Shown: positions 1 to 8,304 of the stretch, piece after piece
Layout: each line of letters starts with the position of its first letter
Numbering within the stretch: the first letter of the stretch is position 1
Source: JBDLSY01 sp041170585
GTDB taxonomy: Bacteria; Pseudomonadota; Gammaproteobacteria; Burkholderiales; Burkholderiaceae_C
Direction: 5' to 3'
NCBI GenBank assembly: GCA_041170585.1
Contig: JBEDNN010000034.1
Span: 1 to 21,069 of the forward strand
DNA length: 21,069 nt
Program-made: the position numbers and the translations under genes
The notes under the pieces: model-generated
The model's input: only the letters and a program-made list of their open reading frames with translations
What the model was told of the DNA's origin: nothing
Databases searched by the model: none

Positions 1-14
1 ATATAACATATTTT

Positions 15-761
15 ATGAATATAAGAAATCAATCAATTATTATAGGTTTATATTTGTCAAAATATAATCAAAAAGGCTTAAGTGAATTAGGTTTTAAATC
101 TTTTCAACAGGCTTTTAATATATTAGGTTTTTCATTAGGTTTTAAGCCAGCTTCTTTAAAAAATTATAGAGATGAATTTGACCCGTTATTTTCAAATAAT
201 AGAAAAGGTTGGCATAAAAGACCTATTAGAGAATACTGTAAAAAATATTTTGACGAATATAATAATATTGATTTTTTAACATTTACCAATTTAATAAAAT
301 CGTTTTTTATTGAAAATTTTGAAGTTGAAAGATTTATAGAAGATATTGAAAAAAAAGATTATTCAGAAAGTATAGCAAAGCGATTATTAACAGGCAAAGC
401 AGCAGAGGCATATTTTAAATCTGAATATAGCAAAATAGATATTTTTTCTTCTTATCAAATTACTGATACAACACAAATGGCTTGTGGTTTTGACTATAAA
501 CTTACATTAGATTCAAATTTTTTTTGTATAGAAGTAAAAGGACTAAATGATATAACAGGAACCATTCAATTGACTGAAAAAGAGTTTTCAATTGCTAAAA
601 AAATGAAAACTAATTACTGTTTATTTATTGTGAAAAATTTTAAAGACAAACCGATTCATGATTTGGTTTTTGATCCACTTAATTCACGATTGAATTTTAA
701 AGAAATTAAAAGAGAAATTATTCAAACAACTTATAGTACATCAATCAGTACATTTATATGA
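15..761 (+). CDS. Restriction-endonuclease-like protein with C-terminal DUF3883-type PD-(D/E)XK domain
   Basis: The protein has 248 residues. The N-terminal part (about residues 8-100) has a conserved-looking block, including KPASLKNYRDEFDP and KGWHKRPIREYC, of a kind I associate with proteins encoded beside restriction-modification genes. The C-terminal part (about 125-235) reads as a DUF3883-like nuclease fold: GKAAEAYF, then GFDY (D160), then IEVKG (E173, K175), then an LTEKEF helix. D160, E173 and K175 fit the PD-(D/E)XK active site of DNA-cutting enzymes. Its stop codon overlaps the ATG of the next ORF (ATGA), so the two were probably translated together. Both the AT-richness and the restriction-type neighbours suggest acquired DNA. 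No methyltransferase partner is visible; one could lie left of the window. The nuclease assignment is fairly sure. The recognition site and whether it is an active restriction enzyme are unknown. Confidence 0.72.
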   Translation: MNIRNQSIIIGLYLSKYNQKGLSELGFKSFQQAFNILGFSLGFKPASLKNYRDEFDPLFSNNRKGWHKRPIREYCKKYFDEYNNIDFLTFTNLIKSFFIENFEVERFIEDIEKKDYSESIAKRLLTGKAAEAYFKSEYSKIDIFSSYQITDTTQMACGFDYKLTLDSNFFCIEVKGLNDITGTIQLTEKEFSIAKKMKTNYCLFIVKNFKDKPIHDLVFDPLNSRLNFKEIKREIIQTTYSTSISTFI

Positions 762-959
762 CAAATGAATACTTTCAAATTATTGTAAATATGCCTGACT
801 GTAGTAACATCTTATTTGTTTTTAGAAATGATGTAATCCTTAAAAAAAATAAATAAATCTTTTAACAATAGCAAAAATGCAGTGGTATTTTATAATTTAA
901 TGCCAGAAATTCAATGCAAAATAAATAAATTTTTAAACCCAGATGCGATAGTTTATTAA
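758..959 (+). pseudogene. Frameshifted ORF, translationally coupled to the upstream nuclease gene
   Basis: An ATG at 758 overlaps the stop of the nuclease ORF. Its frame runs about 30 codons (starting MTNEYFQIIV) and stops at 854, just after a run of eight A at 842-849. Skipping one base in the A run moves into a frame that stays open to the stop at 957 (ending KFLNPDAIVY). Skipping a further base could extend it to about 990. The arrangement suggests one gene broken by a slip in the A run and then decaying. I do not recognise the product. With the fragment at 1061-1246 it may be the remains of one restriction-related gene. The coding reading is inferred from continuous open frames and the coupled start, and the region is so AT-rich that chance is possible. 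Confidence 0.4.
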
Positions 960-1060
960 ACAACAACTACATAATATTAATGTCATTTAATTGTATTAAA
1001 TATATTAGATTTTATTAAATATATAAAAGTGAATATTTAAAAATAATTAAATTAATTATT

Positions 1061-1246
1061 ATGGTTATAAAACCAATGAATGTCTATTTAAATCACTTTG
1101 GAAATGGCATTATAAAAATAACCAAACAAGGTAATTTCAAAATTGGTAAAATAACCATGCAAAGAAAAGGTGGAGATAATGGTAGAAATACAGCAAACAT
1201 GCTGCAATTTAAAATAAATCCGGCTGAATTATTTGATTGTGAATGA
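1061..1246 (+). pseudogene. Fragment resembling the C-terminal end of a type II restriction endonuclease
   Basis: This is a 61-codon frame with no visible ribosome binding site. The C-terminal half contains KIGKITMQRKGGDNGR followed by ANMLQFKINPAELF. That pattern (QRKGGD, then LQFK.NP near the end) is one I associate with the tail of type II restriction enzymes. It is far more protein-like than the AT-rich DNA before it, and there is no catalytic domain upstream in the same frame. I read it as the surviving 3' end of a restriction gene whose 5' part has been lost or scrambled. It could also be a small independent gene. It lies about 110 bp before leuD on the same strand. Confidence 0.5.
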
Positions 1247-1356
1247 ATTTATTTACCATTATTCACACTGTAAACAAGCGGTAATTTTACTAAATTAGAC
1301 AGCAATTATCTAAAAAATATTACTTAAATATTATTAAACATTTATTCTATGATTTT

Positions 1357-2007
1357 ATGAACAAATTTATTACTCAATCAGGATTAGTCTTGCCTTTAGA
1401 CCGCGACAATGTAGATACGGACGCAATTATTCCTAAACAATTTTTAAAGCGTATCACTAAGAGTGGTTTTGGTGATAATTTGTTTGACGAATGGCGTTAT
1501 TTAGACCGTGGCGAAGCCGACAGTTTGCCTGAATCACGCACGCCTAACCCTGATTTTGTAATGAATCAAGCACGCTATGCAGGGGCATCAGTATTATTAA
1601 CACGTAAAAATTTTGGTTGCGGTTCAAGCCGTGAACATGCCCCTTGGGCTTTGCAACAATATGGTTTTAACGTGATTATTGCACCTAGTTTTGCGGATAT
1701 TTTCTTTAACAACTGCTTTAAAAATGGTATTTTGCCACTGGTATTGTCTGAATCAACCGTAGCACAATTATTTGATGAGTCTTTAGTCCATGTGGGCTAC
1801 CGTTTGACTGTAGATTTATCGCGTCAAGTGGTCATAAAGCCTGATGGTACTGAATTATTCTTTGAGATTCAGCCTTTTCGTAAGCATTGCCTTATTAATG
1901 GTTTAGATGATATTGGTTTAACTTTGGTACACACAGATAAAATCATTGCATTTGAAAATGAGCGTTTGGCTAAAATGCCGTGGTTAGCCGCGAGTATGTC
2001 TTGTTAA
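1357..2007 (+). CDS. leuD: 3-isopropylmalate dehydratase small subunit
   Basis: LeuD is the small (swivel-domain) subunit of isopropylmalate isomerase, which interconverts 2- and 3-isopropylmalate in leucine synthesis together with the iron-sulfur subunit LeuC. The 216-residue length is normal. Family signatures are clear: LPLDRDNVDTDAIIPKQFL near the start and NFGCGSSREHAPWAL at about residues 85-99, the loop that recognises substrate. No strong Shine-Dalgarno precedes the ATG, but the start matches the usual N-terminus of the family. leuC normally sits immediately upstream; here restriction-gene debris does, and leuC is not in the window. leuB follows after 81 bp. Confidence 0.97.
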   Translation: MNKFITQSGLVLPLDRDNVDTDAIIPKQFLKRITKSGFGDNLFDEWRYLDRGEADSLPESRTPNPDFVMNQARYAGASVLLTRKNFGCGSSREHAPWALQQYGFNVIIAPSFADIFFNNCFKNGILPLVLSESTVAQLFDESLVHVGYRLTVDLSRQVVIKPDGTELFFEIQPFRKHCLINGLDDIGLTLVHTDKIIAFENERLAKMPWLAASMSC

Positions 2008-2035
2008 GCAATAATTACTCTGCAATAATTACTCT
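2008..2035. repeat. Two-copy 14-bp tandem duplication
   Basis: The unit GCAATAATTACTCT occurs twice head to tail (2008-2021 and 2022-2035), immediately after the leuD stop. It makes up a third of the leuD-leuB spacer. It looks like a recent slippage or duplication product and has no evident regulatory role. Confidence 0.9.
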
Positions 2036-2088
2036 GACTACTTTATTAATGACTAATTAACTAATTAACTATTACACAATATAACCGT

Positions 2089-3180
2089 ATGACTACCCAT
2101 AAATTAATCGCAGTACTGCCTGGTGATGGTATCGGCACTGAAATCGTAGCACAAGCTGTGGCTGTGTTGCAGGCGATAAATTTGCCTTTAAAATTTGAAT
2201 TTGCACCTGTAGGCGGGGCAGGTTATGAAGCAGCAGGACACCCGTTACCGCCTGAAACATTAGCATTGGCACACCGTGCGGATGCTATTTTATTTGGTGC
2301 AGTCGGTGATTGGAAATACGACCATTTAGAGCGTGCTTTGCGTCCAGAACAAGCTATTTTAGGCTTACGCAAGGCCTTAAAACTGTTTGCTAATTTGCGT
2401 CCAGCTATTTTGTATCCTGAATTAGCCAATGCGTCTAGTTTAAAATCTGAAATTGTGGCAGGTTTAGATATTGTGATTATTAGAGAACTCACGGGTGATA
2501 TTTATTTTGGTCAGCCGCGTGGTGTACGTACTGCCGTTGATGGTATGTATATTGGGCAACGTGAAGGATTTGATACGATGCGTTATGCCGAAGAAGAAGT
2601 GCGTCGTATCGCTCATGTGGGGTTTCAAACTGCACAAAAGCGTAATAAAAAATTGTGCAGTGTAGACAAGGCCAACGTTTTAGAGACTAGTCAGTTTTGG
2701 CGTGATATTGTGATTGATGTGGCTAAAGAATATCCTGATGTAACTTTGTCGCACATGTATGTAGATAATGCCGCGATGCAGTTGATTAAAGCCCCTAAAC
2801 AGTTTGATGTTATTGTAACTGGTAATTTATTTGGCGATATTTTGAGTGATGAGGCCGCTATGCTGACGGGTTCAATTGGTATGTTGCCCAGTGCCAGTAT
2901 GAATGCGGCAGGCGGCGGGTTATACGAACCTAGTCATGGGTCTGCTCCTGATATTGCAGGTCAAGATATAGCGAATCCTTTAGCAACGATTTTATCAGCC
3001 GCTATGATGTTACGTTATAGTTTAAATATGGAGGCAGCTGCACAACGCATTGAAGCGGCTGTAAAAACAGTATTGGCACAAGGCTTACGCACGGCTGATA
3101 TTTTTGAATCAGGAACTACTCAAATCGGTTGTGCGGCAATGGGTGCGGCGGTGGTTGCTGCGGTTCAAGCCGTATCTTAA
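2089..3180 (+). CDS. leuB: 3-isopropylmalate dehydrogenase
   Basis: LeuB oxidatively decarboxylates 3-isopropylmalate with NAD+ to give 2-oxoisocaproate, the last committed step before leucine transamination. It is a cytosolic homodimer. The 363-residue length is typical. Visible family motifs are LPGDGIGTEI at the N-terminus, the substrate-binding arginine segment around RALRPEQAIL and LFANLRPA, the metal-binding segment YVDNAAMQLI, GNLFGDILSDEAAMLTGS, and the NAD-binding EPSHGSAPDIAG loop. The gene is intact with no unusual features. It lies between leuD and asd on the same strand, and co-transcription is likely from spacing and orientation. Confidence 0.97.
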   Translation: MTTHKLIAVLPGDGIGTEIVAQAVAVLQAINLPLKFEFAPVGGAGYEAAGHPLPPETLALAHRADAILFGAVGDWKYDHLERALRPEQAILGLRKALKLFANLRPAILYPELANASSLKSEIVAGLDIVIIRELTGDIYFGQPRGVRTAVDGMYIGQREGFDTMRYAEEEVRRIAHVGFQTAQKRNKKLCSVDKANVLETSQFWRDIVIDVAKEYPDVTLSHMYVDNAAMQLIKAPKQFDVIVTGNLFGDILSDEAAMLTGSIGMLPSASMNAAGGGLYEPSHGSAPDIAGQDIANPLATILSAAMMLRYSLNMEAAAQRIEAAVKTVLAQGLRTADIFESGTTQIGCAAMGAAVVAAVQAVS

Positions 3181-3211
3181 AAATATAAACTTATAAAAAT
3201 ATAAACTTATA
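3180..3211. repeat. Two-copy 16-bp tandem repeat after leuB
   Basis: A period-16 repeat built on AAAATATAAACTTAT begins at 3180 and again at 3196, filling about half of the leuB-asd spacer. A third, degenerate copy follows (around 3212-3228). It is another case of the tandem duplications seen in many spacers of this window. Confidence 0.85.
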
Positions 3212-3244
3212 AACTATAAAAATATAATTTTTTGAAAGAGTATT

Positions 3245-4408
3245 ATGGCTTTTAAACCTTTATCAAATCCTGTAGTGGGTTTAGTCGGTTGGCGTGGTAT
3301 GGTGGGCAGCGTTCTAATGGAACGTATGTTGCTTGAAAATGATTTTGAATATTGTCGCCCTATATTTTTTTCAACTTCAGCGGCAGGCGGTATATTACCC
3401 AACTTCGCCCCTAACCAAGTCGCACGCGACACTTTACAAAATGCCTATGATATTGAAGCATTAAAAGTATGCGAGGTAATTATTACCTGTCAAGGTGGTG
3501 ATTATACCACTGAAGTATATGCCAAATTACGGGCTACAGGTTGGGCTGGGCATTGGATTGATGCCGCTTCAACTTTACGTATGGAGACTTCTTCAGTCAT
3601 TGTACTTGACCCTGTTAATTTACCTGTTATCAAACAATCTTTAGCCAATGGCGGTAAAGAGTGGATTGGCGGTAATTGTACTGTTAGTTGTATGTTGATG
3701 GCTGTAGGGGCTTTATTTAAGGCAGGTTTGGTTGAGTGGATGACCACACAAACGTATCAAGCTGCATCAGGTGGTGGTGCAAAACATATGCGTGAATTAT
3801 TATCACAGTACCAAATGTTAGGTAATGAGGTTCAAAACCTATTAAACGATTCAAACAGTTCTATTTTAGACATTGACCGTGCAGTGGTTGCACGTCAGCG
3901 TAATATGACTGTACAAGAAACGCAACAATTTTTAGTTCCGTTAGGCGGTAGTCTAATTCCTTGGATTGATAAGGATTTAGGCAATGGTATGAGCAAAGAA
4001 GAGTGGAAGGGCGGTGTAGAAACCAATAAAATTTTGGCTAATGGTTTAATGGGGCAAGGTTCAGGCTTACCATTCGTTCCCGTTGATGGTTTGTGTATTC
4101 GTGTGGGTGCTATGCGTTGCCATAGTCAAGCACTAACATTAAAACTTAATAAAGTAGTTCCTTTAGGTGAAGTTGAGGGCATGATTAAAGCTGATAATGA
4201 ATGGGTTCAGTGGGTAGCCAACACAAAAGAAGAGACCCTCAAATATTTAACACCCGTAGCCGTGACGGGGACTATGCGTATTCCGGTTGGACGTGTGCGT
4301 CAATTAGCGATGGGACCCGAATATTTGAGTGCATTTACTGTGGGTGACCAATTATTATGGGGGGCAGCTGAACCCTTGCGGCGTATGTTGCGGATTTTAA
4401 TGGCTTAA
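3245..4408 (+). CDS. asd: Aspartate-semialdehyde dehydrogenase
   Basis: Asd reduces aspartyl phosphate to aspartate semialdehyde with NADPH, the branch point to lysine/diaminopimelate, threonine and methionine; it is usually essential for cell wall synthesis. The protein has 387 residues and is of the Gram-negative (E. coli-like) type. The NADP-binding VGLVGWRGMVGSVLM lies at residues 12-26. The catalytic cysteine is C145 in GGNCTVSCM. The catalytic histidine is H293 in VGAMRCHSQAL. A GAAAGAG ribosome binding site lies just before the ATG. Placement after leuB and before fimV and truA is the standard proteobacterial arrangement. Confidence 0.97.
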   Translation: MAFKPLSNPVVGLVGWRGMVGSVLMERMLLENDFEYCRPIFFSTSAAGGILPNFAPNQVARDTLQNAYDIEALKVCEVIITCQGGDYTTEVYAKLRATGWAGHWIDAASTLRMETSSVIVLDPVNLPVIKQSLANGGKEWIGGNCTVSCMLMAVGALFKAGLVEWMTTQTYQAASGGGAKHMRELLSQYQMLGNEVQNLLNDSNSSILDIDRAVVARQRNMTVQETQQFLVPLGGSLIPWIDKDLGNGMSKEEWKGGVETNKILANGLMGQGSGLPFVPVDGLCIRVGAMRCHSQALTLKLNKVVPLGEVEGMIKADNEWVQWVANTKEETLKYLTPVAVTGTMRIPVGRVRQLAMGPEYLSAFTVGDQLLWGAAEPLRRMLRILMA

Positions 4409-4544
4409 TATGTAGTATTTATTTATTTTTATTGAGTATTATGTTGTTAATGTCTGTTTATATTTTATAATTTAGATTGATTATTTACACAATATTAACT
4501 GTGCACCTTTTACCCTATTTATTATTGTTAGATGCTGAGGATTT

Positions 4545-7442
4545 ATGAAAAAAACTGCTAACGTGTTTGCGTCTTTAAGTATAAAAAAATTGTTAGTGTG
4601 TACACTAATTTTTTTGGCTCTAAACAATGCTCATGCGGCTACTTTAGGAAAAATGAAGGTATTATCGGTTTTAGGAGCAAGTCTTAAAGCTGAAATAGAG
4701 TTGACAAATATTTTGCCTGAAGAGGAGTCTAATTTAGTAGTAAAAATAGCGTCTCCTGACGTATTTAAGCGAGCGGGTTTAGAATACAATCCCGCGCTGG
4801 CAAATATTAAGGCAACAATCAATAAAAATTCACGTCCGTTTAAAATTACTTTGAGTAGCCAAACTGTCATTTCTGAACCTCTTTTAGAGATTTTGATGGA
4901 TTTAAATTGGCAATCAGGTCGTTTGGTTCGCCAGTATACGGTGCTGTTAGACCCAGTATCATCTGCTAATGATACTCCTGATGTATTAAATGATGTGCCA
5001 GCTACTAGCCCTCAAGTAATAACTAACACTACTGTAAAGCCTGTTAGTATTTCACAACCTGTTTTAGCGACTGAACAAAATCTTAAAACAACAAAACAAG
5101 CTGTATCCGATGAGTCAAATAAGTCAAAAGATATTTTACAAAAATATACAGTCAAAAAAGGTGATACCTTATATTTAATTACTAAAAATTTAGCTAAAGG
5201 CAATACAACACAGATTAATAAATTGATGAAGTTATTGGTCAAAAACAATCCTAATTCGTTTATTAATAGTGATAAAAATCGTTTAAAATCTGGTGTCGTG
5301 TTAAATACTCATTCAGTACAAAAAATTATATCCAATTCAGACAGAATTAATAAAAATGACGATAAAAATGACGATAAAGCCTTGTCTAACGCGGCAGCAT
5401 CTAAAGACTTTAGTCGTTATAAACAAGCGGCTGCCAATCAGTCTAGAGTTGTTAAAAAAGACAGTACTGCTTCAAAAATAATACGTAATTCAGTCAAAAC
5501 TGAAATTGCTAAACCATTAGAAACCATACAAGATCAGCTAAAAGTGTCAGGTAAAGCAGCGATTGGAGCTAGTGCAATATCTGCATCGATTAAGAAAAAT
5601 GAAGAAGCTAAAATCGCCGAAGAGCGTTCAAAAACGGAAGAGAGAGCTAAGTTAGCTTTGCTTAAAAAAACTTTACAAGCCAGCGTAAATATTACTAATA
5701 ATACTTTGGCTGGTGTAGAGAGTAAATCAGATAGTAATAACCCAGCAGCCACTTCAAAAAATGATACAGCCAAATCGTCAATTATTGATAACTTACCTGT
5801 AGCTGCCACTGTAGCTGCAACAGCAGTGATTGCATCACCAGCGATTACATCACCACAAGTACCCGTAGTAACACCCACTATTCCTGATGTGCCGTCGTCA
5901 TTAGCAAATGACTCTAATACAACTATAGAGGCATTAAATAAACCCATTGAAATTAAGCCAGCCGAAACGGCAATAGTATCTTCAAATGAATCAAACAATG
6001 AATCAAGTTCAATGACTGATTGGTTTACTAAAATCGATATTTTAACTTTAGGGGGTATTACAGCTAGCTTATTAGGGGCAATTTGGTTTTACTTTAAGCG
6101 TAAAAAACAAAAAGAATTGCAAAATTTTTCAGATACACAATTTAATATTAACGATACACAGGGTACGTTATTGACAGCAGATGGCGGTCAGGCGGTTGAT
6201 ACTTTTAACTCAGTATTTGCATCAACATTTTCTGAAATGAATAACTCTGAATCATCAGAAGTTGATCCAGTAGCAGAAGCTGATGTGTATATGCAATATG
6301 GGCGAGATGCTCATGCTGAAGATATTTTAAAAGACGCTTTAAAACAATCGCCTAACCGTATACCTGTGCATTTAAAATTAATGCAAATTTATGCAAATAA
6401 AAATGATCATGTTGCTTTAAAACAGCATTTTAATACAATTGCTAATTTAACCCAATCTTCAGGAGAGGAATGGGAGCAGGCAAAGATAATTTTAAATCAA
6501 TCGTTGGTTCACCCTTCTAGTATCTTTCAAGCATCTGAATCAACCTCAAATTTAAACGAAGAGCCTATAGGTGTTTCTAAAGAGGTAGATATTAAAAATA
6601 ATGTAAAAAACAATGTAAACAGTTCAACTGGTATCAATTCAAACAGTCCCACTAATTTTGATTATTTAAATCCAGCTGTATTGAAAAATAAGTTGCCTGA
6701 TATCAGTTTATCATCGCCGACTCAAATTGGTGATGTACCCACAACTATAAATATGAATGCTAATTTAAGGACCAGTAAAAAATCTGAAAATATAGTCATA
6801 AACGGTAACATTAATGGTAGCTCTAACGTAAAAGATGCCTTAAATATGAATGTATTAAAACTAGATACGCCCGTTAGTTTGATTTCACCAGTATCTAATA
6901 TAAATGAACAGGCATTACAGTCATCTATCTCTTCAAACATTTTTCCTAATGAACTGTCTAAGCCAACACAGTTGATGACTAGTAATAGTATTTTAAACTT
7001 TGACATTCAGACACCAACTCTAATTTCACCACCCACTTCTACAACTGGCGTATTAAAAAATACGCATCATACTCATAAAGGTGATAGTAATAGTAAATTA
7101 TTTATTAATAAAACAACAATGTCATCTACCTATTTAGGGGCTACTTTGATTAAAAAAAATATTTCAGATGATACTAACTTTACTTCAACAACAGATTTTA
7201 AGTTGTCTAAAGATGATCGTTTAGAGGCTAACTCTATTTTGGATAAAGTTACTGATGATATGCAATTAGGCTCAAGCAACATTAATAGTGGTACACAAGC
7301 GATAGAAACTAAATTTAGTTTGGCACAAGCTTATCTTGAAATTGGTGATAAAGAAGGGGCTAAAGAGTTGTTAAATGAGGTACTAAAATCTGGACACCAA
7401 TCGCTAAGTGAACAAGCTAGAGCCATGTTAACTAAAATTTAA
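4545..7442 (+). CDS. fimV: FimV/HubP family polar hub protein
   Basis: FimV is an inner-membrane, peptidoglycan-binding hub that organises the cell pole and supports type IV pilus assembly and twitching. The 965-residue protein has a signal peptide (residues 1-31, cleavage after AHA), the conserved FimV N-terminal domain beginning ATLGKMKVLSVLGASLKAEI, and a LysM domain at about 199-255. A lysine- and glutamate-rich probable coiled coil spans about 330-395. One transmembrane helix lies at about 497-516, followed by basic KRKKQK. A TPR-like cytoplasmic segment covers about 573-645, and the short conserved FimV C-terminal domain covers the last 45 residues (KFSLAQAYLEIGDKEGAKEL). The long Asn/Ser/Thr-rich stretch between them (about 650-910) is low complexity. 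GAGG at 4537-4540 is a good ribosome binding site. Function is inferred from domain order and position beside truA. Confidence 0.93.
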   Translation: MKKTANVFASLSIKKLLVCTLIFLALNNAHAATLGKMKVLSVLGASLKAEIELTNILPEEESNLVVKIASPDVFKRAGLEYNPALANIKATINKNSRPFKITLSSQTVISEPLLEILMDLNWQSGRLVRQYTVLLDPVSSANDTPDVLNDVPATSPQVITNTTVKPVSISQPVLATEQNLKTTKQAVSDESNKSKDILQKYTVKKGDTLYLITKNLAKGNTTQINKLMKLLVKNNPNSFINSDKNRLKSGVVLNTHSVQKIISNSDRINKNDDKNDDKALSNAAASKDFSRYKQAAANQSRVVKKDSTASKIIRNSVKTEIAKPLETIQDQLKVSGKAAIGASAISASIKKNEEAKIAEERSKTEERAKLALLKKTLQASVNITNNTLAGVESKSDSNNPAATSKNDTAKSSIIDNLPVAATVAATAVIASPAITSPQVPVVTPTIPDVPSSLANDSNTTIEALNKPIEIKPAETAIVSSNESNNESSSMTDWFTKIDILTLGGITASLLGAIWFYFKRKKQKELQNFSDTQFNINDTQGTLLTADGGQAVDTFNSVFASTFSEMNNSESSEVDPVAEADVYMQYGRDAHAEDILKDALKQSPNRIPVHLKLMQIYANKNDHVALKQHFNTIANLTQSSGEEWEQAKIILNQSLVHPSSIFQASESTSNLNEEPIGVSKEVDIKNNVKNNVNSSTGINSNSPTNFDYLNPAVLKNKLPDISLSSPTQIGDVPTTINMNANLRTSKKSENIVINGNINGSSNVKDALNMNVLKLDTPVSLISPVSNINEQALQSSISSNIFPNELSKPTQLMTSNSILNFDIQTPTLISPPTSTTGVLKNTHHTHKGDSNSKLFINKTTMSSTYLGATLIKKNISDDTNFTSTTDFKLSKDDRLEANSILDKVTDDMQLGSSNINSGTQAIETKFSLAQAYLEIGDKEGAKELLNEVLKSGHQSLSEQARAMLTKI
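5352..5375. repeat. In-frame 12-bp tandem duplication within fimV
   Basis: The unit AAAAATGACGAT occurs twice in a row, giving a duplicated Lys-Asn-Asp-Asp in the linker after the LysM domain. The frame is kept, so the protein tolerates it. Confidence 0.85.
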
Positions 7443-7500
7443 GTTGTTTAAGTTGTAATAGATAATAGTGATTTGATTAAATGCCATTAGCTGAATATTT

Positions 7501-8289
7501 ATGAGGGTAGTTTTAGGGCTTGAATACGATGGTACTCTTTATGCAGGCTGGCAGCGTCAGCCTGTAAAGGCCAGTGTAATGACTGTGCAAGAAATTGTAG
7601 AATTGGCTGTGTCAGGTATCGCTAATTATTCTGTGTCTGTTGTGTGTTGTGGCCGTACTGATGCGGGTGTGCATGCAACGCAACAAATAGTACACTTTGA
7701 TACATCAGTTATACGCACTATACATGCTTGGGTACGGGGAGTAAATGCCTTGCTTCCAAAAAGTGTATCGGTTCGTTGGGCTTTAGTAGCGGATACCACT
7801 TTTCATGCAAGACACTCTGCTTTAGAGCGTAGGTATACTTATGTGTTATATAACAATGCAGTGCGTCCTAGTTTATTGGACAATCGAGTCGGTTGGGTTC
7901 ATAGGCCGCTATTATTAGAACCTATGCAATACGCGGCACAGTTATTAATCGGCCAACATGATTTTTCTACCTTTCGTGCCAGTCAGTGTCAAGCACATAG
8001 CCCGATTCGCACATTAACACACTGCAGTATTGAGCAACATGGGCATTTATTTATTTTTAATGTGCAAGCCAATGCTTTTTTACACCACATGATTCGTAAT
8101 ATAGTCGGTAGTTTGGTGTATGTAGGCATAGGTAAGTGGTCGGTGGCTCATTTTTCTGCAGCATTTTTTGCAAAAGACCGTTGTCAAGGCGCACCTACTT
8201 TTTCACCTGATGGTTTATATTTTTGTGGTGCTATGTACCCTAAACACTTTAATATACCGCAACCTGCCACGCTTGGATTGTTAATTTAA
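7501..8289 (+). CDS. truA: tRNA pseudouridine(38-40) synthase
   Basis: TruA converts uridines 38, 39 and 40 in the tRNA anticodon arm to pseudouridine. The 262-residue protein carries the family N-terminus (LGLEYDGTLYAGWQRQP) and the catalytic aspartate D54 in CCGRTDAGVHA. Other conserved segments are FHARHSALERRYTY, HDFSTFRASQCQA and NAFLHHMIRNIVGSL. It sits 58 bp after fimV and 15 bp before trpF, the conserved fimV-truA-trpF order. Close spacing suggests transcription with the trp genes. Nothing unusual is seen. Confidence 0.97.
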   Translation: MRVVLGLEYDGTLYAGWQRQPVKASVMTVQEIVELAVSGIANYSVSVVCCGRTDAGVHATQQIVHFDTSVIRTIHAWVRGVNALLPKSVSVRWALVADTTFHARHSALERRYTYVLYNNAVRPSLLDNRVGWVHRPLLLEPMQYAAQLLIGQHDFSTFRASQCQAHSPIRTLTHCSIEQHGHLFIFNVQANAFLHHMIRNIVGSLVYVGIGKWSVAHFSAAFFAKDRCQGAPTFSPDGLYFCGAMYPKHFNIPQPATLGLLI

Positions 8290-8304
8290 TATACTATATT
8301 TAAT

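Noticed and set aside
842..849. Sequencing error as the cause of the frameshift in the A8 run
   Set aside because: Possible, but not enough alone: the repaired frame still stops at 957 and further lesions follow, so the locus is degenerate anyway.
3212..3244. Promoter for asd within the AT-rich spacer
   Set aside because: TATAAA-like strings are abundant everywhere in these spacers, and no matching -35 stands out.
5534..5998. 154-codon minus-strand frame inside fimV
   Set aside because: It lies wholly opposite an intact fimV frame and arises from codon bias (Ala/Val/Ser-rich antisense reading); no start signals.
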